From contig FODP01000012.1 of NCBI GenBank assembly GCA_900110395.1, positions 1-64,000 on the forward strand: DNA of 64,000 nucleotides. The letters run 5' to 3'. The first letter of the stretch is position 1; each line of letters begins with the position of its first letter. Under the pieces are notes generated by a model. That model had not been told where the DNA came from. It ran no database searches and saw only the letters and a program-made list of their open reading frames with translations. The stretch comes from Rhodospirillales bacterium URHD0017. Its GTDB lineage: Bacteria; Pseudomonadota; Alphaproteobacteria; Reyranellales; Reyranellaceae. Shown one piece after another: positions 8,911 to 16,688 of this stretch. A program made the translations under genes and the position numbers.

Positions 8911-8939
8911 CATATCGGCAAATAACGCCTCCAAGTCAA
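8911..8939 (-). promoter_or_regulatory. Candidate promoter of the cold-shock gene
   Basis: On the minus strand TTGACT (8934-8939) and GATATG (8911-8916) are separated by 17 bases. Transcription would begin near 8904 and leave a leader of about 170 nucleotides ahead of the cold-shock ATG. The stretch 8739-8959 holds no convincing coding region and fits a structured leader. Confidence 0.5.
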
Positions 8940-8959
8940 GTTGGTTGCCTAAACGCTGT

Positions 8960-10471
8960 TCACATTGTGGCGCCGATCTTCCAGGGCTCGAATTCGTCGT
9001 CGCCAATGCCCAGCGCCTCGGACTTGGTCTTCTGGCCCGATGCGGTGCGCAGAATCAGCTCGAAAATCCGCTTTCCGTTGTCCTGAATCGTCTCCTCACC
9101 GTCGACGATGGTGCCGCAGTTGATGTCCATGTCGTCAGTCATGCGTCGATAGAGGGAGCTATTCGTCGCAAGCTTGAGTGACGGAGTAGGTTTACAACCG
9201 AAGACGCTGCCCCGGCCGGTGGTGAAGCAGAGCACATTGGCGCCGCCGGCCACCTGCCCCGTGGCCGAAACCGGGTCGTAGCCGGGCGAATCCATGTAAA
9301 CGAAGCCCTTGGCGGTGATCGGCTGGGCGTACTCGTAGACATCGACCAGGTTGGTGGTCCCGCCCTTCGCAACCGCACCCAAGGATTTCTCCAGGATGGT
9401 GGTGAGCCCACCCGCCTTGTTGCCGGGAGAAGGATTGTTGTTCATCTCCCCGCCCGTGCGCGCACAATGATCTTCCCACCACTTGATGCGGCGCACGATC
9501 TTTTCGCCGACCTCGCGGCTCGCGGCGCGCCGGGTCAGCAGATGCTCGGCGCCGTAGATTTCCGGCGTCTCCGACAGCACCGCCGTGCCGCCATGGCGCA
9601 CCAGCAGGTCGACCGCCGCCCCCAGCGCCGGATTGGCCGAGATGCCGGAATAGCCGTCCGATCCGCCGCACTGCAGCGCCAGGATCAATTCGCTGGCCGG
9701 GATGGGCTCGCGCTTGACGTTGTTGGCCTCGGGCAGCAGCTCCTTCAGGAAGCCCAAGGCGCGCATCACGGTCTTGGAGACGCCGCCCTCATCCTGGATG
9801 GCCATGGGGATGAGCTTCGGCCCTTCCTTCAAGCCTTCGGCATTCATCAGGCCGGCGATCTGGTTGGTCTCGCAGCCGAGGCCCAGCACCACCACCGCCG
9901 CCATGTTGGGATGGCGCGTGTAGCCCGCGAGCGTACGGCGCAGCACGTCCATCTCGAGGCCGGACGCCGCCATGCCACAGCCGCCGCCATGGGTTAGGGG
10001 TACGACGCCGTCGATGTTGGGATACTGGGCGAGCATCGGCTCGAGCTTTGCCGCGATCATGCGGCTGGTCGCGGCCGAGCAGTTCACCGTGGTGACGATA
10101 CCGATGTAGTTGCGTGTCGCCGCCCGGCCGTCGGCGCGGCGATAGCCCATGAAGGTGGCGGCCGGCGTGATGTAGTCGGTCGGGCGGGAGTCGGCGCAGA
10201 AGGCATAGTCGCGCTCGAAATCGCCCATGACGCAGTTGTGCGTGTGGATGTGCGTGCCAGGCGTCATGTCCTCGGTGGCAAAGCCGATGATCTGGTTGTA
10301 CTTGCGCAGCGGCTCGCCCTGCTTGACCGCGCGGGTCAGGATCTTGTGGCCCGGCGGCACGCGCGTGGCGGCCGCGACCTCGCCCTCGACCTCGGTGCCA
10401 GGCAGGATGTCCATGCGCGCCACGACGACGTTGTCGGCCGGATGCAGCCGGATGGTGAGCGGTGCCGCCAT
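8960..10471 (-). CDS. UxaA/GarD-family sugar-acid dehydratase (altronate dehydratase-like)
   Basis: 503 residues. The N-terminal 85 residues form the small SAF-like domain (LHPADNVVVARMDI to HIHTHN), followed by the large catalytic domain: GYRRADGRAATRNYIGIVTT, LTHGGGCGM, VVLGLGCETNQ, ALQCGGSDGYSGISANPALG. These are family hallmarks, including the cysteines associated with the metal site. The enzyme should dehydrate an altronate- or galactarate-like sugar acid. Because both domains are in one chain, it resembles E. coli UxaA. It stands alone: no sugar-acid dehydrogenase, kinase or GntR regulator is adjacent, so the substrate cannot be deduced. Confidence 0.9.
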   Translation of the reverse strand: MAAPLTIRLHPADNVVVARMDILPGTEVEGEVAAATRVPPGHKILTRAVKQGEPLRKYNQIIGFATEDMTPGTHIHTHNCVMGDFERDYAFCADSRPTDYITPAATFMGYRRADGRAATRNYIGIVTTVNCSAATSRMIAAKLEPMLAQYPNIDGVVPLTHGGGCGMAASGLEMDVLRRTLAGYTRHPNMAAVVVLGLGCETNQIAGLMNAEGLKEGPKLIPMAIQDEGGVSKTVMRALGFLKELLPEANNVKREPIPASELILALQCGGSDGYSGISANPALGAAVDLLVRHGGTAVLSETPEIYGAEHLLTRRAASREVGEKIVRRIKWWEDHCARTGGEMNNNPSPGNKAGGLTTILEKSLGAVAKGGTTNLVDVYEYAQPITAKGFVYMDSPGYDPVSATGQVAGGANVLCFTTGRGSVFGCKPTPSLKLATNSSLYRRMTDDMDINCGTIVDGEETIQDNGKRIFELILRTASGQKTKSEALGIGDDEFEPWKIGATM

Positions 10472-10505
10472 TTGTCATTTCCTCCGAGGAGGTCGAAGGG
10501 TAGCC

Positions 10506-10630
10506 GCTGGGGGCGCGCCACTCCAGTGGCGCGTCATGGTCTTCCGGCCCTCATAAAGCATGAGGCGCGCAAGATACACGCGGTCCGGAAGAGCATGAGA
10601 TGACGCGCCGCTGGAGTGGCGCGCCCCCGG
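10506..10630. repeat. Long inverted repeat, CGCGCCACTCC family
   Basis: Two arms (about 10506-10547 and 10585-10630) are near-perfect reverse complements: the left contains GGGCGCGCCACTCCAGTGGC and CTTCCGG, the right CCGGAAGAGC and GGAGTGGCGCGCCCCCGG. Each arm carries its own small palindrome CCACTCCAGTGG. Related elements occur at 29701 and 37011. It fills the gap between the UxaA gene and the next gene's terminator. Confidence 0.75.
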
Positions 10631-10683
10631 CAAAGATTAAGCGTGCGAATGACAAGCCCGCAGCCATTAAAGGAAAGTGGGCC

Positions 10684-10715
10684 AAAGAAAAGCGGGCCCA
10701 CTTTCGCGAGCCCGC
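10684..10715 (-). terminator. Rho-independent terminator of the YXWGXW gene
   Basis: On the minus strand GCGGGCTC and GGGCCCGC form an 8-bp stem around GCGAAAGT, immediately followed by TTTTCTTT. It lies about 40 bases beyond the stop of the gene at 10757-11218. Confidence 0.7.
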
Positions 10716-10756
10716 CTTTCCGTACACTACTCTACGCGACACTACTCTACGCGGGA

Positions 10757-11218
10757 TTACCGGCGACGATTATCCCAGTTGTCGAACGCATTCGGGATGC
10801 CGTCGTGATCGCGATCGCCCCACGGGCCGCGACGGTTGTCGTAGCGGTTGTCGTAGGGCCGCTGCGCCTGATAGCGATCGGGGATGCCGTCGCCGTTACG
10901 GTCCCAGCGACTCGGCACGTAACGCCACTGGTTGCCGACCTGTGACCAGGTGGGGGCGACGTAGCGGTAACCCGGACGCTCGGCCAGCCACTGGCCCGGA
11001 CGCCACACGTACTGATCGTTGATCAGCTCGTAATGGCCCTGCGACCAGACGTAGCCCGCGCGCGGCGCCGGCACGACCTCGTAGCGAGGCGGTGGCGGCG
11101 GCGAGCCGAAGGTGATGTTCACCTGGGCATTCGCCGGTGTGAACGGCGCCGTGATCACCGTCGCCGTCGAAAAGAGTGCGGCGGCGGCAAGGGACGTGAT
11201 CGCCATACGCTTCAACAT
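10757..11218 (-). CDS. Secreted YXWGXW-type protein with calcium-loop-like tail
   Basis: 153 residues with a signal peptide (MLKRMAITSLAAAALFS, cleavage near ANAQ). The mature part has the aromatic repeats seen in YXWGXW/BcpO-type envelope proteins: YVWSQGHYE, YVWRPGQW, YRYVAPTW, WRYVPSRW. The C-terminus adds two acidic loops, DRNGDGIPD and DRDHDGIPN, with the D-x-N/D-x-D-G spacing of calcium-binding repeats. The function is unknown; an envelope role is inferred. ATG 11218 has a strong GAAGGAGG site; an extension to 11254 lacks one. Confidence 0.85.
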   Translation of the reverse strand: MLKRMAITSLAAAALFSTATVITAPFTPANAQVNITFGSPPPPPRYEVVPAPRAGYVWSQGHYELINDQYVWRPGQWLAERPGYRYVAPTWSQVGNQWRYVPSRWDRNGDGIPDRYQAQRPYDNRYDNRRGPWGDRDHDGIPNAFDNWDNRRR

Positions 11219-11414
11219 GACTTGCCTCCTTCTGCGCGACCCACCAACGGGCAACGCGCTGGTGACAGGTATTACGCAGCTGACCCCCGTGGCGTTTCGG
11301 GCAGACCGGAGGAATTCTCGCGCTCATTCGGCCGCTTTTTGGCCATCGTCAGGTTCCCCCCAGGGAACTGGTCTGCTAGAAGCGCCGGCTTCTGGGGAAG
11401 GAGACTGCGGGGCA

Positions 11415-12272
11415 ATGGACACGCTCACCTACTGGAACGGCACTTGGCACGAGGGCAATCCCGCCATCCTGGGCCCGCGCGACCACGCCTTCTGGCTGGG
11501 CTCTATGGTGTTCGACGGCGGCCGCGCCTTCGAGGGCTGCGGGCCGGATCTCGACCTCCATGCGGAACGCGTCGTGCGCTCGGCCCGCGCGCTCGGTCTC
11601 AAGCCGACCAAGACAGCCAAGGAGATCCTCGACCTGATGCACGAGGCGGTCCGCCGCTTCGGCCCCAAGGCCGAGCTCTATGTGCGGCCGATGTTCTGGG
11701 CGACCAAGGGCGGCCAGGGTCCGATCTCGGTCGACGGCGATTCCACCCAGTTCCTGCTCTGCGTCTATCTCGCGCCGATGCGCGCCGGCACGCCGCTGAC
11801 GCTGGGCCTCTGCCGCTCGATCCGGCGGCCGACGCCCGAGAGTGCACCGACCGACGCCAAGGCAAGCTGCCTCTATCCCAACTCGAGCCGCGGCGTCGCC
11901 GAGATGCTGGCGCGCGGCTTCCAGAACGGAATCGTGCTCGACGCCGCCGGCAACGTGGCCGAGACCTGCAGCTCCAATCTCTTCCTGGCCAAGGGCGGCA
12001 TCGTCAGCACGCCGGTGCCCAACGGCACCTTCCTGGCCGGCATCACGCGCAATCGCACGGTGAAGCTGCTGCGCAACGCCGGCGTGACGGTCGAGGAGCG
12101 CACGGTGACGACGGCCGACCTCGACGATTGCGACGAGATGTTCACCACCGGCAATGCCGGCAAGGTCCAGCCGGTCAGCCGTTACGAAAGCCGCGACCTG
12201 CAGCCCGGCCCGATCGGCCGGCAGGCGCATGAGCTCTACATGGCGTACTCGCGCACGCAGCGGGTAATCTGA
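11415..12272 (+). CDS. Class IV (branched-chain type) aminotransferase
   Basis: 285 residues, PLP-dependent fold type IV. The N-terminus FDGGRAFEGCG corresponds to the conserved VFEGIRAY-like entrance, the PLP lysine is in PTDAKASCLYPNSSRG, and the cofactor-phosphate/glutamate region is NVAETCSSNLFL, followed by NGTFLAGITRNRTVKLL. It probably transaminates branched-chain or related amino acids; D-amino-acid or ADC lyase activity is less likely. The start MDTLTYW is supported by a GGAAGGAG site 12 bases upstream. Part of its 3' end is copied at 12446-12480. Confidence 0.9.
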   Translation: MDTLTYWNGTWHEGNPAILGPRDHAFWLGSMVFDGGRAFEGCGPDLDLHAERVVRSARALGLKPTKTAKEILDLMHEAVRRFGPKAELYVRPMFWATKGGQGPISVDGDSTQFLLCVYLAPMRAGTPLTLGLCRSIRRPTPESAPTDAKASCLYPNSSRGVAEMLARGFQNGIVLDAAGNVAETCSSNLFLAKGGIVSTPVPNGTFLAGITRNRTVKLLRNAGVTVEERTVTTADLDDCDEMFTTGNAGKVQPVSRYESRDLQPGPIGRQAHELYMAYSRTQRVI

Positions 12273-12440
12273 GTGACCGCCGCCGCCACCGTGACGCTCT
12301 GGCGTCCGGTTGGGCCGGCGGAGCTCGAACTGATCAAACAGAGCAGTATGCGTGCATTTCCGCCGCGCCTGCCGGAGCAACCGATTTTCTATCCGGTCAC
12401 GACGGAAGCTTACGCAATCAAATTGCCCGCGTAGCAATTG
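12273..12440 (+). pseudogene. Truncated remnant of an ADP-ribosylation/crystallin J1-annotated family gene
   Basis: GTG at 12273 follows directly on the aminotransferase stop. It reads VTLWRPVGPAELELI and then RAFPPRLPEQPIFYPVTTEAY, which I recognise as the N-terminus of a widespread proteobacterial family of about 110-130 residues, commonly mislabelled ADP-ribosylation/crystallin J1. The frame hits a stop after IKLPA at 12430; shifting one base at an AAA run restores IAR, the expected continuation, but then homology ends. It is therefore a 5' fragment with a frameshift and a lost 3' end. Confidence 0.65.
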
Positions 12441-12445
12441 CCAAC

Positions 12446-12480
12446 GGCAATGCCGGCAAGGTGGTGCAGCCGGTCAGCCG
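12446..12480 (+). repeat. Fragment duplicated from the aminotransferase 3' end
   Basis: These 35 bases match aminotransferase positions 12150-12181 except for a 3-base insertion and one change. Both read GNAGKV, then QPVSR. It is debris of a second aminotransferase copy or of a local duplication. The stretch 12481-12603 that follows shows no feature I can support. Confidence 0.7.
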
Positions 12481-12603
12481 CTGCCCTGGCTTATTGCAGC
12501 TTCAGTGGATTGCCTCGCCACCGGTCTGGCTCTCCAGTCCTTTCAGGACCTGCTGATCGAGATCGCAGTCGAAGCGTTCGATCTCAGAGCAACTCGTGAA
12601 GCA

Positions 12604-12765
12604 CTATCCCTTGCGAGGCGTCTCGCGCTGCTCGGGTGTCGGATAGGTGCCGGGGCCACCCACCGGCGCCGGAGAGCCATGGCCACCCGACGCCTTGTCG
12701 AGTTCCTTCTCGGTCAGCTTCTTTTCAGGATTGGATTTCGTCGTGGGATCTTTGGACGTGCTCAT
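12604..12765 (-). CDS. 53-residue peptide with double-glycine-like motif
   Basis: This small gene has an excellent AGGAGG site six bases ahead of ATG 12765 and encodes 53 residues. The N-terminal half is charged (KDPTTKSNPEKK), followed by LTEKELDKASGG, which resembles the L-x-x-x-E-L-x-x-x-x-GG end of double-glycine leader peptides of secreted peptides. The remaining 25 residues are rich in Gly, Pro and Thr, without cysteine. It lies just downstream of the DHA2 exporter gene on the same strand. No C39 peptidase transporter is nearby. Whether it is processed is unknown; it could also be a small cytosolic stress protein. Confidence 0.7.
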   Translation of the reverse strand: MSTSKDPTTKSNPEKKLTEKELDKASGGHGSPAPVGGPGTYPTPEQRETPRKG

Positions 12766-12844
12766 GACAGGCCTCCTGGCTGGTGCTCAAGTAGGCGCCC
12801 ACCGGATGATGGTTGTCTATTCAAATCCCGCAACCTCGTTTCGT

Positions 12845-14386
12845 TCAACCGTTGTGTAGGTTTTCCCTTTTCGGCGGCACGACGAACGGCAGCACCAGCA
12901 ACGCCAGCGCCGTGATCGCCGCCAGCATGGCCCAGGCCTCGTTGATGGCGCTCACCAGGCCGGCGCGTTCGACCAGCGGCCGCACTGTCTCGATCAGCGC
13001 TGCATCGATCGTGCGCGACGCGGCCGTCGCCACGGTCTCCGGCGGGATGCCGACCAGCGGCGATACCGAGACGTCGCCGCGCTTCAAGCGCTGGCCTATT
13101 TCTTCTGCAAGGATCGGCGCACGGCCGTAGATCACGGTGTCGATCAGGGCGAGGCCGATCGCGCCGCCGAGGTTGCGCATCAGGTTGAAGAGGCCGCTCG
13201 CGTCGGCGACGCGCTCAGGTGGAAACTGGCCGAGCGCCAGGCGTGTCGGCGGCAGCAGGCAGAACATGATGGCCGAGCCGCGCAGGATCTGCGGCAGCAG
13301 CATCCCGTCGAAGTCGGTCTCCCAGGTCTGCAAGGCGCTGAGGCCGAGGCCAACCGCGAACAGCGCGAAGCCGCCCAGCATCAATATCCGGCCATCGACG
13401 CGACGTTCGAGCTCGACGGCGATCGGCGCGGTGACGAGCTGGGCGACGCCGGTGACCAGCATGACGCGGCCGATCTCGAGCGGGCCGTGCTCGCGGGCGA
13501 AGGCGAGGAACACCGGCATCAGGTAGACCGAGCCGTAGAGGCCGATGCCGAGCGTGAAGGAGAGCCAGCACCCGATCGCGAAGTTGCGGTCGGCGAGCGC
13601 GCCCAAGTCGACGATCGGCTGGGAACGGCCAAGGCTGCGGCGGACGAAGGCGAAGCCTGCGACCAGCGACAGCAAAAGCAGTCCGAGCACACGCAGCGAG
13701 ACCCAGCCGTGCTTGGGCGCGTCCTTGAGGCCGATCTCCAGCGCCGCGAGCGCCACCGCCATCAGCACGAGGCCGGCCATGTCGATCGTGCGGGCGTGGG
13801 TGTATTCCCCGGCTTCGCGCGGCAGGAAGCGCGCGGCGATGCCGGCGGCGGCGATGCCCGGCAGGACATTGACCAAGAACAGCCAGTGCCACGACCAGGT
13901 CTGGGTGATCCAGCCGCCGACCAGCGGGCCGACCGTCGGCGCCAGCACGGCCATGACGCCGGCGAGCGTGGTCGCCACGCCCTGCTGGCGGAAGGGAAAC
14001 AGCAGGAACACGGCGGAGAAGACCGACGGGATCAGCACGCCGCCGGCGAAGCCCTGCACCACGCGGGCGACGACGAGGGTCTCGAAACCGCCGCTGGCAG
14101 CGCAAGCGGCCGAGGCCACGGTGAACAGGCAGAGGGCGCCGACGAACAGCCCGCGCAGGCTCAGCACGCGCGTCAAAAGGCCGGTCAGCGGGATCGCGAT
14201 CACCTCGGCGATGAGATAGGCGGTCTGCACCCAGCTCATCCGGTCGGGCGCGATCGACAACGCCTCGCTGATCTCGGGCAGCGACGTGACCACGATCTGG
14301 ATGTCGAGCACGGCCATGAACATGCCGAGCGTCATGGCCGAGAAGCCGACCCAGGTGCCGGCGCCGACTGATCGCTCGTCGGTCAT
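12845..14386 (-). CDS. DHA2-family major facilitator drug/lipid exporter
   Basis: 513 residues with about 14 membrane spans, as in the EmrB/QacA (DHA2) family. Motif A-like loops and the family signature are visible: MAVLDIQIVVTSLPEISEAL near the start, QTAYLIAEVIAIPLTG, VVQGFAGGVLIPSVFS and APTVGPLVGGWITQTWSWHW (motif C region). It probably uses the proton gradient to export a hydrophobic compound. Its ATG overlaps the stop of the ICMT-type methyltransferase gene (ATGA), making it the third gene of the polyketide operon and a candidate exporter of the product. Confidence 0.9.
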   Translation of the reverse strand: MTDERSVGAGTWVGFSAMTLGMFMAVLDIQIVVTSLPEISEALSIAPDRMSWVQTAYLIAEVIAIPLTGLLTRVLSLRGLFVGALCLFTVASAACAASGGFETLVVARVVQGFAGGVLIPSVFSAVFLLFPFRQQGVATTLAGVMAVLAPTVGPLVGGWITQTWSWHWLFLVNVLPGIAAAGIAARFLPREAGEYTHARTIDMAGLVLMAVALAALEIGLKDAPKHGWVSLRVLGLLLLSLVAGFAFVRRSLGRSQPIVDLGALADRNFAIGCWLSFTLGIGLYGSVYLMPVFLAFAREHGPLEIGRVMLVTGVAQLVTAPIAVELERRVDGRILMLGGFALFAVGLGLSALQTWETDFDGMLLPQILRGSAIMFCLLPPTRLALGQFPPERVADASGLFNLMRNLGGAIGLALIDTVIYGRAPILAEEIGQRLKRGDVSVSPLVGIPPETVATAASRTIDAALIETVRPLVERAGLVSAINEAWAMLAAITALALLVLPFVVPPKRENLHNG

Positions 14387-14877
14387 TGCCTGAGTGCGCC
14401 GTCTTCCGCGCGGATGCGGATCCACAGCACCAGCGCATTCAGCACCGAGAACACGATGCCGTACCACACCAAGCCGAACACCAGTGGCAGCACCATGATC
14501 TCGGCGGCGACGATGCAGTAGTTGGGATGCGACACGAAGCGGTACGGTCCCTCGCTCACCAGCGGCGCGCCGGGCAGAACGATGATGCGTGTCGTCCAGC
14601 GCGGCCCGAGCGTTGCGATCACCCACACGCGCAGTCCCTGGAGGATGACGAACACCGCCAGCCAGCCCCAGCTTACGTCGACATCCGCGCGCCAGACAGC
14701 GAGGTACCACAGGCCGGCAAGCCACGCGGCGTGCAGGGCCACGATCAGCGGATAATGGCCGGCGGCGGCCTCGCGCGCACCCTGGGCCAGCAGGCGCCCG
14801 GTGTTGCGCCGGGACAGGACAAGCTCGCCGAGGCGCTGCAGGGTCACCAGGCCGAGGATGGCCCCCGCCAGGACCAT
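14383..14877 (-). CDS. Isoprenylcysteine carboxyl methyltransferase-family membrane methyltransferase
   Basis: 164 residues with about four to five membrane segments. The ICMT-family SAM site is visible in GPYRFVSHPNYC and in the following hydrophobic helix region. The gene sits between a type III polyketide synthase and an exporter, with its start overlapping the synthase stop (TGATG) and its stop overlapping the exporter start (ATGA). In Streptomyces the SrsB protein of the phenolic-lipid operon belongs to the same family and methylates an alkylresorcinol hydroxyl. By analogy, this enzyme probably O-methylates the polyketide; that is inference. Confidence 0.87.
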   Translation of the reverse strand: MVLAGAILGLVTLQRLGELVLSRRNTGRLLAQGAREAAAGHYPLIVALHAAWLAGLWYLAVWRADVDVSWGWLAVFVILQGLRVWVIATLGPRWTTRIIVLPGAPLVSEGPYRFVSHPNYCIVAAEIMVLPLVFGLVWYGIVFSVLNALVLWIRIRAEDGALRQ

Positions 14878-15944
14878 CACGCCGCCTGGGCGAGCGACAG
14901 GCAGCTGCAGGTGAAGCCTGGTCCCAGCGCCGTCAGCACGGTGCGCTTGGGCAGGCGCTGCTTCTTCGCCAGCCGGTCGAGCACGAACAGCACGGTCGGC
15001 GCCGACATGTTGCCGTACTCCTCCAGCACGGCGCGCTCGTGATCGAGCGTGCCCTGGTCGAGCCGCAGCGTTGCCTCCAGCGCGGTGATCACCTTGGCGC
15101 CACCGGGATGGCAGGTGAAGCGGTCGACGGAGGCGCGCTCGACACCGATGCGCGCCAGGATGCCGTCGACGGCGGCGCCGACATGCTCCTCGGCGAACGG
15201 CGGGATGGCGCGGTCGAAGATGACACCGAGGCCGGTCGGATCGACCTTCCAGCCCATGATGTCGAGGCTGTCGGGCCACATATGCTCGCCGGCGCCCTCG
15301 ATGCGCGCGAGACCCGTCTCGCCGGTGCGCACGACGCAGGCCGCCGCGCCATCGCCGAACAGCGCCGTCGCCACCATGTTGGCGCTGGTTAGCTGGTCCA
15401 TGCGGAAGGCCGCGGTGCAGATCTCGATAGCCACCAGGAGCACGGTCGAGCCCGGCCGGGCGCGCGCCAGGCGATCGGCGATCGCCAGGCCGGAGACGCC
15501 GCCGGCACAGCCGAGGCCGAACACCGGCACCCGCTCGACGTCGGACCGGAAGCCCATGCGGCCGGCGACCCGCGCCTCGAGGCTGGGCGTGGCGATGCCG
15601 GTCGAGGAGATGGTGACGATGGTGTCGACATCGCGTGCCTCGCAGCCGGCACCGGCCAACGCGCGGCTGGCGGCCGCGACGAAAAGGTCCTGAGCGCCGG
15701 CAAGGTAGGCGGCGTTGCGTTCCGGCCAGTCGAGGTCGGAGAAATACCAGTCGAGCGGCTTCACCGTGTAGCGCGTGCGGATGCCGGCAGTCTCGAACAC
15801 CGGCGCCATGCGCTCGAAGGCGGCATAGCGGTGGGCGAAGATGCGGCGCGCCGCCGCCGCGGCATCGGACTGCAGCAGGCGATGGGGCGGCACGGCATGG
15901 CCGAGGGACAGCAGCGCCGCGGATTGGTCCGGTTCGATGGACAT
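14877..15944 (-). CDS. Type III polyketide synthase (chalcone/alkylresorcinol synthase family)
   Basis: 355 residues of the thiolase fold. The catalytic triad is intact: Cys146 in VFGLGCAGGVSGLA, His279 in RFTCHPGGAK and Asn312 in EEYGNMSAPT. The C-terminal GPGFTCSCLSL matches the family GFGPG loop in variant form. Such enzymes extend an acyl-CoA with malonyl-CoA and cyclise it to resorcinols or pyrones. ATG 15944 is chosen for its AAAGGAAG site; a frame extending to 16040 has no such site. It heads the operon with the methyltransferase and exporter. The GST gene diverges upstream. Confidence 0.93.
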   Translation of the reverse strand: MSIEPDQSAALLSLGHAVPPHRLLQSDAAAAARRIFAHRYAAFERMAPVFETAGIRTRYTVKPLDWYFSDLDWPERNAAYLAGAQDLFVAAASRALAGAGCEARDVDTIVTISSTGIATPSLEARVAGRMGFRSDVERVPVFGLGCAGGVSGLAIADRLARARPGSTVLLVAIEICTAAFRMDQLTSANMVATALFGDGAAACVVRTGETGLARIEGAGEHMWPDSLDIMGWKVDPTGLGVIFDRAIPPFAEEHVGAAVDGILARIGVERASVDRFTCHPGGAKVITALEATLRLDQGTLDHERAVLEEYGNMSAPTVLFVLDRLAKKQRLPKRTVLTALGPGFTCSCLSLAQAA

Positions 15945-16079
15945 CGGCTTCCTTTGGTTGGCGCGAACGTCCCATACTTGGGAGGCGATGGCGCCTGTTA
16001 CCAGCGGTGATCGACGACCGGGTGGGTAACGGCAAGTCACGATTTCCGGCGTAGGTTGGCCGCAATTCAGGGGATGTCG

Positions 16080-16685
16080 ATGCTGCTGATCGGAGTGAAC
16101 CGCTCGCCCTACACGCGACGGGTGGCCATCACGCTCAAGGCCTATGGACTACCCTACGAGCAGAGTGATCTTTCGGGGTTCGGCAACCGCGCCGAAGTGC
16201 GGGCCGCCAATCCCCTGGGCCGCATCCCCGCCCTGGTGCTCGACAATGGCGAGACCCTGGTCGATAGCGCGGCCATCATCGACCATCTCGACGAGATCGT
16301 CGGCCGAGAGAAGGCGCTGACACCACCAGGCGGCGCCGACCGGCGCACCGTGTTGCGCGTGGCGGCGCTGATGATGGGCGCCTGCGACAAGGGTCTGCAT
16401 GCCGCCTACGAGCGCAATCACCATCCGCCGGAGAAGGTCCATCAGCCGTGGATCGACGACTGCATGACGCAGATGAAGACCGCGCTCGCGGCCGTCGAGG
16501 CCATGATCGAGCCGGGCAAGTCCCACGTGGTGCTGGGCCGCCTCACCCAGGCCGACATCACCGCCTTCATCGCCGAGCGTCTGGCGCGCGGCCTGAAAGT
16601 CGACACGCCGGCCGAGATGCCGCGCCTGCATGCGCATTGCCGCGAGCTGCTGGAGCAGGAAGCCTTCCGCTCGACCGAGCCGTGA
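16080..16685 (+). CDS. Glutathione S-transferase family protein
   Basis: 201 residues. The N-terminal thioredoxin-like domain begins LLIGVNRSPYTRRVAITLKA, with SPYTRR in the position of the glutathione-activating residue, then NPLGRIPALVLDNGETLVDSAAII, where the cis-Pro and the glutathione gamma-glutamyl binding residues (D-S) lie. A helical C-terminal domain follows (ADITAFIAERLARGL). ATG 16080 is preferred because AGGGG is six bases upstream; ATG 16074 is the alternative. It diverges from the polyketide operon. Substrate unknown. Confidence 0.9.
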   Translation: MLLIGVNRSPYTRRVAITLKAYGLPYEQSDLSGFGNRAEVRAANPLGRIPALVLDNGETLVDSAAIIDHLDEIVGREKALTPPGGADRRTVLRVAALMMGACDKGLHAAYERNHHPPEKVHQPWIDDCMTQMKTALAAVEAMIEPGKSHVVLGRLTQADITAFIAERLARGLKVDTPAEMPRLHAHCRELLEQEAFRSTEP

Positions 16686-16688
16686 CGT

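Noticed and set aside
8761..9006. 81-codon minus-strand frame between the dehydratase and cold-shock genes
   Set aside because: It overlaps the dehydratase 3' end, has no ribosome site and fits the untranslated leader of the cold-shock gene better.
12352..12915. 187-codon plus-strand frame spanning the gene debris and the start of the exporter region
   Set aside because: It crosses the small double-glycine-like gene and the exporter 3' end in a shadow frame, and its composition is not protein-like.
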